Shown here in pieces: positions 1 to 5,872 of a stretch of 6,659 bases of DNA. The stretch comes from Bacillota bacterium (GTDB lineage: Bacteria; Bacillota; Dethiobacteria; Dethiobacterales; Dethiobacteraceae), in contig JANKMV010000116.1 of the NCBI GenBank assembly GCA_024650095.1, positions 1 through 6,659 on the forward strand, in the 5' to 3' direction. Each line of letters begins with the position of its first letter. Position 1 is the stretch's first letter. The notes below the pieces were generated by a model. It had not been told where the DNA came from, did not search any database, and worked only from the letters and a program-made list of their open reading frames with translations. A program made the position numbers and the translations under genes.

Positions 1-292
1 TGGTAATTTCTGCAGCTAATTCTTCGTCTCTATAACCAAGCTCAACCGTAACACTTAAATAGCGACGCTGTTGGGAGTCTGCTAGATTTACTGTAAAATC
101 CATGGGGGCAGACGTCACAATGGGTAGGACGACCTGCTCTTGAGGCTCATTATCCTTGAGCAGAAAGAACCAGGCTGCATAAGTTCCACCAATCAGTATT
201 ACAACCAACAGAATGAACAAAATGGTTCTAAATTTGTTTCTTTTCTTCTTTGCTGGTTGCTCTGTTTTGATTTCATCCTCTTTTGGATTCAT
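1..292 (-). CDS. fliL: FliL, flagellar basal body-associated protein (5' part, runs off left edge)
   Basis: Translating the minus strand from the ATG at 290-292 gives an open frame of 97 codons that reaches the window edge without a stop. It starts MNPKEDEIKTEQ, followed by a Lys/Arg-rich patch (about 15-22), one transmembrane helix (about 23-43, RTILFILLVVILIGGTYAAW) and the start of the periplasmic domain with FTVNLADSQQRRYLSVTVELGY, a typical FliL signature. FliL is a single-pass inner-membrane protein that surrounds MotB at the stator and supports torque and stator retention (family knowledge). The ATG directly follows the motB stop with no spacer. An AAAGGAG ribosome site lies inside the end of motB (301-307), so the start is well supported and probably coupled to motB translation. 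The remaining part of the domain lies outside the window. Confidence 0.93.
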   Translation of the reverse strand, partial: MNPKEDEIKTEQPAKKKRNKFRTILFILLVVILIGGTYAAWFFLLKDNEPQEQVVLPIVTSAPMDFTVNLADSQQRRYLSVTVELGYRDEELAAEIT

Positions 293-1039
293 TTACGGAG
301 CTCCTTTAAATTCTGAAGTTACACTTATATTCGAAATAATAATATTCACCCGTCTATTTTTTGCTCTTCCTTCCGCTGTGAGATTCGAGGTAATAGGATG
401 AAATTCACCTAACCCCGTAGCTGCAAACCGTAATGGGTCAAGTTGCTTAATTTCAACAAGATACCTTACAACCACAACAGCCCTGGTGACAGAAAGCTCC
501 CAGTTGCTTGCAAATTGGAGGGTATTGATCGGAACGTTGTCTGTATGTCCCTCCACCACAACCTTCTTTTGGGGCAAGGTCGTCAGAAGTTCGGCTATGT
601 AGCTTAATATTTCCAATGCATTATCCTTAAGTACTGCTTTCCCAGGATCGAAAAAAAGCACGTCTGAGCTTTCTAGCACAATACCTCTTTCATCTACCAT
701 TACGTTCATGGTACCATCTAGATTATTCTCTTCAATAAAAGTTTGTATTTTTTCAATAATCTCTAGCGCATCATTAAAGCTATCCGGGTCAAATAAACTG
801 TCGTCCGTGTCTACTGGGCTTTCTGAACCGTCTAGGATGCCTTGATGCCCCAAAAAAGTCACATGAATAGAAGAAAGTGCTTCACTAAACTTGACGCCAT
901 CAACGACTGCGAAGGAAAATAGTAGAACAAAAAAAGCTAGAACTAAGGTAATCATGTCTGCATAGGTCGTCATCCACGCTGGAGACCCTTCTTCTTCTGT
1001 CCCCTTCTTTTCGTTTCTACGATTGCGTTCAGTTCTCAT
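293..1039 (-). CDS. motB: MotB, flagellar stator subunit with OmpA-like peptidoglycan-binding domain
   Basis: MotB pairs with MotA to form the ion-driven stator and anchors it to peptidoglycan. The 248-residue protein has a charged cytoplasmic N-terminus, then the motif PAWMTTYADMITLVLAFFVLLFS (about 20-42), a single transmembrane helix with the invariant ion-carrying Asp at D28. A likely plug/linker follows (about 47-100), containing an acidic stretch near 70-90. The C-terminal OmpA-like domain has LFF-G-A-L (128-137), GHTDN (164-168), SNWELSVTRA (178-187), GLGE (209-212) and NRRVNIII (228-235). Length and motifs are those of an intact MotB. Its ATG lies inside the 3' end of motA, an 11-nt overlap, with only a weak purine-rich ribosome site, suggesting coupled translation. 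Whether it uses protons or sodium cannot be settled from the sequence alone. Confidence 0.96.
   Translation of the reverse strand: MRTERNRRNEKKGTEEEGSPAWMTTYADMITLVLAFFVLLFSFAVVDGVKFSEALSSIHVTFLGHQGILDGSESPVDTDDSLFDPDSFNDALEIIEKIQTFIEENNLDGTMNVMVDERGIVLESSDVLFFDPGKAVLKDNALEILSYIAELLTTLPQKKVVVEGHTDNVPINTLQFASNWELSVTRAVVVVRYLVEIKQLDPLRFAATGLGEFHPITSNLTAEGRAKNRRVNIIISNISVTSEFKGAP
301..307 (-). promoter_or_regulatory. fliL ribosome binding site within the end of motB
   Basis: The minus strand reads AAAGGAG, then eight bases including the motB TAA, then the fliL ATG at 290-292. The site lies entirely in motB coding sequence, which supports coupled translation of motB and fliL and supports calling fliL although only its 5' part is in the window. 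Confidence 0.8.
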
Positions 1040-1850
1040 TGGTGAACACTTCTTCTGTAGTCCGATCTACTGGTTTTTTTTCAACTAAGGCTTCTCTCTC
1101 CTTAGGTGAAATATAGGCTTTTAATTTTTCTTGCAGTATTCTCGGGTTTACCCCGGCTTGAATTGAGAGAACACCTTCAATTATGGCCTCCTTAGCTGCA
1201 ATCTCGGCATCAGTGCGCATCGCTAGTTTTCCTGCAATAGGAATAAAAACGAGATTAGCCAACAATGCACCATAAAACGTTGTCAACAAAGCAACGGCCA
1301 TTCCTGGCCCAATGGCTGCCGGATCATCCAAGCTTACCAGCATTAAAACCAGACCGATCAATGTACCGATCATACCAAACGCTGGAGCAAGAGCTCCCCA
1401 GAATTTGAACAATTCCTGTCCTAGCCTATGCCGAGCCTCTAAAGAATCTAACTCTGTATACATGATATCCTTAATAACCTCTGGCGCCATACCATCCACA
1501 ACCATCTGCAGTCCTTTTTTCATAAACGGATCCATCATCTTCTCGATATCATCTTCCAGAGAGAGCAAGCCCTCTTTTCTTGCTTTTAGTCCCAAACGGA
1601 CAAATACAGCGATAATATCTGAGATGCTTGAAGCTTCCGTAAAAAAAGCATTTTTAGTAATATTAAAAACTAGCCTAACCTGCTCAAACTGAAAACGAAT
1701 TAAAAGAGCACTAAATGAACCGCCAACCGTAATCATAAGCGACGCAGGATCAAAAAAGATTGCCAAGCTTCCCTTGGTCGCAATAGAAATGAGAACCAAT
1801 AAGAGCCCAAATATAATGCCCAGAACAGTTAATATATCCATTTTCTTCAT
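1029..1850 (-). CDS. motA: MotA, flagellar stator ion-channel subunit
   Basis: MotA is the four-helix inner-membrane partner of MotB and contacts the FliG rotor through its cytoplasmic loop. The 273-residue product begins MKKMDILTVLGIIFG, with helix 1 about 7-24 and helix 2 about 33-51 after the typical DPASLMITVGGSFSALL. Helices 3 and 4 lie about 154-174 and 183-206. By alignment of motifs, R91 and E99 in the loop (ARKEGLLSLED) match the E. coli rotor-contact residues R90 and E98, and P156 (LAPAFGMIGTLIG) and P204 (FIPIAG) match the conserved channel prolines. The frame stays open upstream to 1871, but GAGGTGA at 1856-1862 sits five bases before the ATG at 1848-1850, so I choose that start. 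It overlaps motB by 11 nt. The gene is separated from flgE by 75 bases that hold a perfect palindrome. Confidence 0.95.
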   Translation of the reverse strand: MKKMDILTVLGIIFGLLLVLISIATKGSLAIFFDPASLMITVGGSFSALLIRFQFEQVRLVFNITKNAFFTEASSISDIIAVFVRLGLKARKEGLLSLEDDIEKMMDPFMKKGLQMVVDGMAPEVIKDIMYTELDSLEARHRLGQELFKFWGALAPAFGMIGTLIGLVLMLVSLDDPAAIGPGMAVALLTTFYGALLANLVFIPIAGKLAMRTDAEIAAKEAIIEGVLSIQAGVNPRILQEKLKAYISPKEREALVEKKPVDRTTEEVFTNEN

Positions 1851-1855
1851 TACGC

Positions 1856-1862
1856 TCACCTC
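1856..1862 (-). promoter_or_regulatory. Ribosome binding site that fixes the motA start
   Basis: The minus strand reads GAGGTGA five bases before the ATG at 1848-1850. This favours that ATG over the two in-frame ATGs at 1866-1871, which have no comparable site, and trims seven residues from the longest open frame. Confidence 0.8.
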
Positions 1863-1889
1863 AAGCATCATACAGCATGGTAAAGAGAG

Positions 1890-1911
1890 GCAGGGATGTT
1901 AACATCCCTGC
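1890..1911. repeat. Perfect 22-bp palindrome between flgE and motA
   Basis: The 22 bases are identical to their own reverse complement, centred on TTAA: arm GCAGGGATG, centre TTAA, arm CATCCCTGC. In RNA this would be a nine-base-pair stem with a four-base loop, and as DNA it is a perfect dyad with the core TGTTAACA. It lies 14 bases after the flgE stop and about 40 bases before the motA start. Neither strand has a T-run directly after the stem (the minus strand continues CTCTCTTTACC), so it does not look like a standard terminator. An intercistronic mRNA-processing or stabilising hairpin, or a protein-binding operator, are possible readings; the sequence does not choose between them. Confidence 0.85.
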
Positions 1912-1925
1912 ACCAGATACGTTAA

Positions 1926-3170
1926 TTAGCGCTTCAGATTCACTACTTCCTGCAGAAGTTCATCAGAAGAAGTAATGACACGGGAATTTGCCTGAAAAGC
2001 CCTAGAAGTCGTAATGATTTCTGTGAACTCAAAAGCAATATTAACATTTGACATTTCCAACGATGATGTTTGAATCTTTCCTCTTCCCTGGGTATTCGGG
2101 GCTCCAATGAACACAGCACCAGAGTTAGCCGTTGGCTGGAACATATTGGTGCCTACATTGGTCAAACCACCTGGGTTTTCGAATCTTCCCAACGCAATCT
2201 GCCCTATAGGGGCAACCATACCATTTGAATAGGTCCCGGTTATGACTCCGGTGCTACCTACGGTAAAGTCGTTAAGAATACCCATGGGATAGCCGTCATG
2301 ACCCCGAACAAGAGCATCTGTCTCTCCCACCAACTGACTCAACGTGGAAAAGTCCAGATTTATATGCAACGGATCCGAACCATCCATGGATGATCCAGCT
2401 GGGATTGGATCAAGAATAAACATGCCTAGCTGCCCTGTAGAAACGCTTCCCTGAGGATTAAAGGTGATAACACCCTCTCCTTCACCAAAGGAAAAACCTC
2501 CGTCCATAACGCTCGAGCTCCATTCCCATTCATTCACATCTGTCTTTTCAAATTCAATTAGCATGGTATGGACACTACCGAGAGAATCATAAACATCCAT
2601 TTCCAGTTGGTACGTATCACCTATACTAGAAGCAGCATTTACGTTGCCGCCAAATAACAGGTTTTCTGTAGCACTTGCTTCAGCCCTAAAGCCCAGCGGA
2701 ATGTTCAGACTGTTTAGGGGTTGCGTAAGATCAATACTGCCATCAGGTCCGGGTACCCAGCCCATGACAGGTAATCCAGTTGAGGAGTTCACTAAAAATC
2801 CGTCTGAGCCTCGAGCAAATGAGCCATCACGAGTAAAGTAGTTTTCCGCTCCATCACTAACGATAAAAAAGCCGTTACCTTCAATCGCCATATCCAGTGA
2901 CCGGCCCGTACTTTGCAGATTTCCCTGGGTAAAATTAACGTCAATGGCCGCAAGTTGCATGCCTAAACCCACCTGCATCGGGTTTTTGCCGCCAACGCCA
3001 CCCTGAGGTGCACTGGCCCCACTCAACGTCTGATTTAAAATATCAGCAAACTTCACACTACTAGCCTTAAACGCTGTGGTATTAACATTTGCAATATTAT
3101 TGCCAATTACATCAAGTTTCGTCTGATGATTGTTCAAACCTGAAATTGCCGTAAATAATGATCTTTGCAC
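1926..3170 (-). CDS. flgE: FlgE, flagellar hook protein
   Basis: FlgE polymerises into the hook, the universal joint between rod and filament, after export by the flagellar type III apparatus. The 414-residue product shows the rod/hook N-terminal signature MQRSLFTAISGL with NNIANVNTTAFK (24-35), then the hook/rod-family segment LDMAIEGNGFFIV (92-104). A variable Gly/Ser-rich middle follows, and the C-terminal signature is LEMSNVNIAFEFTEIITTSRAFQAN ending in LLQEVVNLKR. The length suits FlgE better than the shorter rod protein FlgG (about 260 residues). There is no Cys in the protein. The frame opens at a GTG at 3174-3176, but AAAGGAGG at 3179-3186 is only two bases from that codon and eight from the next GTG at 3168-3170, so I choose the latter. 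It follows the TIGR02530 gene by 76 bases. Confidence 0.95.
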   Translation of the reverse strand: MQRSLFTAISGLNNHQTKLDVIGNNIANVNTTAFKASSVKFADILNQTLSGASAPQGGVGGKNPMQVGLGMQLAAIDVNFTQGNLQSTGRSLDMAIEGNGFFIVSDGAENYFTRDGSFARGSDGFLVNSSTGLPVMGWVPGPDGSIDLTQPLNSLNIPLGFRAEASATENLLFGGNVNAASSIGDTYQLEMDVYDSLGSVHTMLIEFEKTDVNEWEWSSSVMDGGFSFGEGEGVITFNPQGSVSTGQLGMFILDPIPAGSSMDGSDPLHINLDFSTLSQLVGETDALVRGHDGYPMGILNDFTVGSTGVITGTYSNGMVAPIGQIALGRFENPGGLTNVGTNMFQPTANSGAVFIGAPNTQGRGKIQTSSLEMSNVNIAFEFTEIITTSRAFQANSRVITSSDELLQEVVNLKR

Positions 3171-3178
3171 TAACACAA

Positions 3179-3186
3179 CCTCCTTT
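3179..3186 (-). promoter_or_regulatory. Ribosome binding site that decides the flgE GTG start
   Basis: The minus strand reads AAAGGAGG, then eight bases, then GTG CAA AGA. Spacing to the upstream in-frame GTG is only two bases, too short for normal initiation, so the hook protein most likely begins MQRSLF. Confidence 0.8.
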
Positions 3187-3220
3187 TTCTGTAGGCTGCT
3201 TCAATCGATCCACAACCTTC

Positions 3221-3243
3221 GGCTCCCTCAAAGAGGTCCAGCC
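3221..3243 (-). repeat. Imperfect hairpin between the TIGR02530 gene and flgE
   Basis: Within the 76-base gap the minus strand reads GGCT-GGA-CCTC-TTT-GAGG-G-AGCC. CCTC pairs with GAGG around a TTT loop and GGCT with AGCC outside small internal bulges. No T-run follows, so it is not a convincing terminator. It begins three bases past the upstream stop codon and may be an mRNA-stabilising or processing structure, but a stem this short can also arise by chance. Confidence 0.45.
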
Positions 3244-3246
3244 GTA

Positions 3247-3636
3247 CTACTCGATAATCACAGCTCCATCAATCCCAGTAAAAACATGATCCTTCATTTT
3301 TTTTGTATCAACAGCCGTAATAATTGTATTGTTCTTAATGCTGGCAATCAGCGCCACATCTCCAAACAAAACCAATGATGAATTAACACCTTTCTTACGA
3401 GCCTTCTCTACTGCCTCACCAATCTTATTGATGTCTGCATCCTGAAGATTGAAATTCCTTTGTTGCAGTCGTTCGATGGCGTGGGCAGAAAACTTAACTC
3501 CACTTTGCCGACGCTGGATTTCCTCAAGCGTCTTAGTAAAAACCTGATTATCTTTGGATTGCTCTTTGACTACACTTTTTGCAGCAGACGTAAAAGGAAC
3601 TACAGGCTGGGGATGAATAATCATTTTATCACTCAC
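3247..3636 (-). CDS. TIGR02530-type flagellar operon protein
   Basis: This small soluble protein (129 residues with the chosen start) matches a family found between flgD and flgE in flagellar operons of Bacilli and Clostridia, known only as a flagellar operon or flagellar biosynthesis protein. The visible signature is FSAHAIERLQQRNFNL (about 49-64), then AVEKARKKGVNSSLVLFGDVALIASIKNNTIITAVD and a C-terminal VFTGIDGAVII. The N-terminal 40 residues are variable. There is no signal peptide or membrane helix. Its molecular role is not established; position suggests hook assembly. The start is uncertain. The open frame begins at TTG (3640-3642), overlapping the flgD stop. I choose GTG at 3634-3636 because GGTGAT lies five bases upstream, but ATG at 3622-3624 (125 residues) is also possible. 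Confidence 0.85.
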   Translation of the reverse strand: MSDKMIIHPQPVVPFTSAAKSVVKEQSKDNQVFTKTLEEIQRRQSGVKFSAHAIERLQQRNFNLQDADINKIGEAVEKARKKGVNSSLVLFGDVALIASIKNNTIITAVDTKKMKDHVFTGIDGAVIIE

Positions 3637-3638
3637 AA

Positions 3639-4145
3639 TCAATCACCACTATTTACTTTAATCAGTTGTGTCAGTGTAAAGACCTGACCATCAACCATCA
3701 GCTTGTTGCCTGTCGAATCCAACTGCACTGAAGAAACTTTTCCCACAATTTCTTGACCCGCTTCTGTTTTCATCGTGACTTCCTTACCCAACAGAAGAAG
3801 TTCCGCATCAAAGGAAGTAAAGTGTGCGAATTGTGATAAAGATAGTAAGTCTGCCATATTCTGATTGAGGTTATCCACCTTCTCAAAAAGACCATTCTGG
3901 TGCATGGACTGCAACGTAATCAACGTATCAATACCCTCACTAATATTCTGTGTCTGTTCCAGTGAAGAAAACTGAGCCATTTGAGCCAAAAACTCACCAT
4001 TATCACTTGGCTTTAAAGGGTCCTGGTAGCGCAACTGGGTGATTAATAGTGTTAGAAACGCATGCTTGTCCAATTCTGCATTGTTGCCAGTGTTTTGCAT
4101 AAAATTGTCTTGCCCACTGCTTCCAGTAGCCGTTACTGTTATCAT
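3639..4145 (-). CDS. flgD: FlgD, hook assembly scaffold (cap) protein, short form
   Basis: FlgD caps the growing hook and guides FlgE subunits into place, then is discarded. The 168-residue protein carries the family core at about 29-67: AFLTLLITQLRYQDPLKP followed by NGEFLAQMAQFSSLEQTQN. A helical, Gln/Asn-rich linker follows, then a small beta domain at about 118-165 (LLGKEVTMKTEAGQEIVGKVSSV, VDGQVFTLTQLIKV). It lacks the larger immunoglobulin-like insertion seen in proteobacterial FlgD of about 220 or more residues; this short form is usual in Firmicutes. The ATG is well supported by an AGG-repeat ribosome site seven bases upstream. Its TGA is followed after two bases by the proposed GTG of the next gene. 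Confidence 0.94.
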   Translation of the reverse strand: MITVTATGSSGQDNFMQNTGNNAELDKHAFLTLLITQLRYQDPLKPSDNGEFLAQMAQFSSLEQTQNISEGIDTLITLQSMHQNGLFEKVDNLNQNMADLLSLSQFAHFTSFDAELLLLGKEVTMKTEAGQEIVGKVSSVQLDSTGNKLMVDGQVFTLTQLIKVNSGD

Positions 4146-4152
4146 GTTTCAA

Positions 4153-4167
4153 CCTCCTCCTCCTCCT
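4153..4167 (-). promoter_or_regulatory. flgD ribosome binding site built from five AGG repeats
   Basis: The minus strand reads AGG five times in tandem, ending seven bases before the flgD ATG. The last copies form a full GGAGG site at good spacing, and the extra copies give overlapping alternative sites. The first AG of the repeat belongs to the fliK stop codon TAG (4166-4168), so fliK termination and flgD initiation are closely juxtaposed. Confidence 0.8.
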
Positions 4168-5395
4168 ATACTAAAACGTTCAACCCCCCTTGTATACGGG
4201 CTGGGCTCTCGCTTACCACCGGATCCAATCCTCTTGCGCCATGGTCTCCAAACATCGCGCTTTTCCTCGCTGGCAACCCGGCTCCACTTTCTTTGTCAGG
4301 AGCGCTACCAAGGGAAACATTCAACTCCATTAATTCAATACCCATATTACTCAGCCGTTCTTTAAACACTAGAAGGTGATTATCCAGCACTTCTTTTATC
4401 ATCACATTCTCCACGAGAATCCGTCCACTTATCTGTCCGTCTGTGCGGGATATTCTTATTACCACTTCTCCAAGAGACTCCGGCTGAAGCCTTACACGGA
4501 CTTCGTCAAAACCATTGCCAACCGTACGTTGAAATTGCATCTCTTTGATAATGGGGTCAATCACTCGAGATGCCCAACCCGCCGGGATATCAGCTACGGT
4601 AAGTTTATTCTCTGCAGCAACGAAAGGTTGTGCTTCAGTATGAATTCCCGCAGTTCTATGGTCCTGGCGCAAGGATAACGTCTGCAGTTCATCATGAGTC
4701 ACGTCCGTCTTTCCGGGAAAGGCGTCTGCAACCTTTCCAAAAGAAAAGTCCTGATCCTCTGACTCATCTTGTGCGACGATTACGTCTCCCGCGCGAAGTT
4801 GTTCTACAGAGCTAACAGGTTGCTCCTTGAAGTACGGGTTTCTGTCTCCCATGCTCGTCATCACTATCCCCTGTTCTTCTTCCCGGAACAGTTTCATGGG
4901 TATCGGTTCCCTCTCCCCTGTTTCCGCTTTACCCTGCACTCCGAGTAAAGATCCGTCGTTAATCTCTAGACCGCTCGCGATCGTACTACTCTTTGCATGA
5001 AGGTCTGCCTCGGTCGCTTCCAGCAAAGTGATGGCGGATACTTCGCCCACGCCATTCTTCTGCATTTCGGCGCTCTCTACTGGTAGATCAGCAACAACGA
5101 CGCAGGGGATACCAACACTGCCGGTGTTTTGGAAGTCATCAGTATCTTCAAGGGATACATCTTCATCCGTGACCTCTTTTAGTAGAACATACGGAATTTC
5201 AATCAAGGTTGAGGGAACAGAAGTTTCCGTTATTTCCGCACCGTCAGCTTGTAGTTCTTTCGGAATGTCTGACACAACCTGACTCGCACTCTCGCATAAA
5301 AGCTTCCTAAATGCTTCAGGATCACCATTTCCTGTTTGTCCCATCGTTCCCATATTGCCAGAGACGAAGATCATCTCCGGCACGATCATATCCAT
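4166..5395 (-). CDS. fliK: FliK, hook-length control protein
   Basis: FliK is exported during hook growth, measures hook length and switches the export gate from hook to filament substrates. The 409-residue product has a long, poorly conserved, acidic N-terminal region (about 1-290), probably the flexible ruler, with no clear motif. The conserved C-terminal hook-control domain lies at about 298-364: VRVRLQPESLGEVVIRIS, a Gly-containing turn, then VENVMIKEVLDNHLLVFKERL and MGIELMELNVSLG. A Gly/Arg-rich tail follows. The frame opens at a GTG at 5402-5404, but that codon lies inside the ribosome site AGGAGGTGAT (5400-5409), so translation surely begins at the ATG at 5393-5395 (MDMIVPEMIF). It follows fliJ by 33 bases. 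Assignment rests on the C-terminal domain and gene order, because the N-terminal part is family-variable. Confidence 0.9.
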   Translation of the reverse strand: MDMIVPEMIFVSGNMGTMGQTGNGDPEAFRKLLCESASQVVSDIPKELQADGAEITETSVPSTLIEIPYVLLKEVTDEDVSLEDTDDFQNTGSVGIPCVVVADLPVESAEMQKNGVGEVSAITLLEATEADLHAKSSTIASGLEINDGSLLGVQGKAETGEREPIPMKLFREEEQGIVMTSMGDRNPYFKEQPVSSVEQLRAGDVIVAQDESEDQDFSFGKVADAFPGKTDVTHDELQTLSLRQDHRTAGIHTEAQPFVAAENKLTVADIPAGWASRVIDPIIKEMQFQRTVGNGFDEVRVRLQPESLGEVVIRISRTDGQISGRILVENVMIKEVLDNHLLVFKERLSNMGIELMELNVSLGSAPDKESGAGLPARKSAMFGDHGARGLDPVVSESPARIQGGLNVLV

Positions 5396-5399
5396 CTTT

Positions 5400-5409
5400 A
5401 TCACCTCCT
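5400..5409 (-). promoter_or_regulatory. Full-length fliK ribosome binding site
   Basis: The minus strand reads AGGAGGTGAT, an uninterrupted match to the 16S rRNA tail complement, four bases before the ATG at 5393-5395 (eight bases from AGGAGG). It contains the GTG that would otherwise look like the start, which rules that start out. Confidence 0.88.
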
Positions 5410-5428
5410 CTTAATGGGCTACACTTCT

Positions 5429-5872
5429 TTACCTCCGACAGAAACCTGTAATAGCAAATTCATCGTTTAACTTCTGCTCTGTCAGCTTACTCTCTTGATT
5501 GTAGACAGTAGAGTTCTTATCTTTCAAACCACTCAATATTTTTCTTTCTTTCATTGTGACCTCTAACTGGTAGCGTTCTTTTATTACATCTGCTGCTTTC
5601 TCTTGCACCGTTCTTTTCTGGTTTGAGATACATCCGCTAAGGTAATCGGTATAACGCAAACTGAGAATTCTGCTATTTACATCAAGGCTTGCGCAGTCCT
5701 TTGTCGTTAAATCACTACATACAGCCATTAACTCTTGCTTTAATTGGGTCAATTCTTCCTCTGATTCCTGTAGTGAAATTTGGGCACTGGAAAATTTCAC
5801 TACAGCCGCTTTTTCACTATCCTCCCGGTATGTCAGAACTTTTTGCAAACGAAACTTAAACCCGCTACTCAC
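5429..5872 (-). CDS. fliJ: FliJ, flagellar export chaperone/stalk protein
   Basis: FliJ is a small coiled-coil protein that inserts into the FliI hexamer like the gamma stalk of F-type ATPases and couples it to the export gate. The 147-residue product begins MSSGFKFRLQKVLTYRE, the family's F-F-RLQKVL-YRE signature. The rest is almost wholly helical and charged (ESEEELTQLKQEL; KERYQLEVTMKERKIL), as expected for two antiparallel coiled-coil helices. The start is GTG at 5870-5872, eight bases inside the end of fliI, with GAGGTG at 5880-5885 seven bases upstream. Four Cys residues are scattered along it. A perfect 14-bp inverted repeat lies within codons 23-35. No ylxF-like gene sits between it and fliK, unlike in Bacillus. 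Confidence 0.9.
   Translation of the reverse strand: MSSGFKFRLQKVLTYREDSEKAAVVKFSSAQISLQESEEELTQLKQELMAVCSDLTTKDCASLDVNSRILSLRYTDYLSGCISNQKRTVQEKAADVIKERYQLEVTMKERKILSGLKDKNSTVYNQESKLTEQKLNDEFAITGFCRR
5768..5805. repeat. Perfect 14-bp inverted repeat with 10-nt spacer inside fliJ
   Basis: On the plus strand the left arm CTGTAGTGAAATTT (5768-5781) and right arm AAATTTCACTACAG (5792-5805) are exact reverse complements, separated by GGGCACTGGA. In the fliJ mRNA this would form a 14-pair stem with a ten-base loop about 67 bases after the start codon, covering residues A23 to Q35. On the plus strand the right arm is followed after four bases by TTTTT (5810-5814), loosely resembling a terminator for antisense transcription; the minus strand has no T-run after the stem. 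It is coding sequence, so any structural role is added to the protein code. Confidence 0.85.

Noticed and set aside
1312..1692. A 126-codon plus-strand open frame inside motA
   Set aside because: It is fully antisense to the conserved MotA frame, has no recognisable motif and no ribosome site, and reads like a shadow of MotA codons.
1890..1911. The palindrome as a rho-independent terminator
   Set aside because: No T-run follows the stem on either strand, and motA and motB downstream have no visible promoter of their own, so termination here would silence them.
2382..2393. A 12-bp palindrome (CATCCATGGATG) within flgE
   Set aside because: It is short, lies in the middle of coding sequence for the variable hook region, and matches of this size are expected by chance in a window of this length.
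3216..3223. GCCGAAGG on the minus strand before flgE, resembling the -10 element of flagellar sigma-D promoters (GCCGATAT)
   Set aside because: Only the first five bases match and there is no TAAA-type -35 element at the expected distance upstream, so a promoter is not supported.
4039..4379. Two overlapping plus-strand open frames of 108 and 105 codons opposite the fliK end and flgD start
   Set aside because: They lie antisense to fliK and flgD, which have strong family motifs and ribosome sites. The frames overlap each other, have no convincing ribosome site and encode low-complexity Pro/Ser/Leu-rich sequence.
5396..5428. A possible ylxF (MgtE_N-like) gene between fliJ and fliK, as in Bacillus
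   Set aside because: Only 33 bases separate the two genes, so there is no room for it; its absence is common outside Bacillus and not notable by itself.
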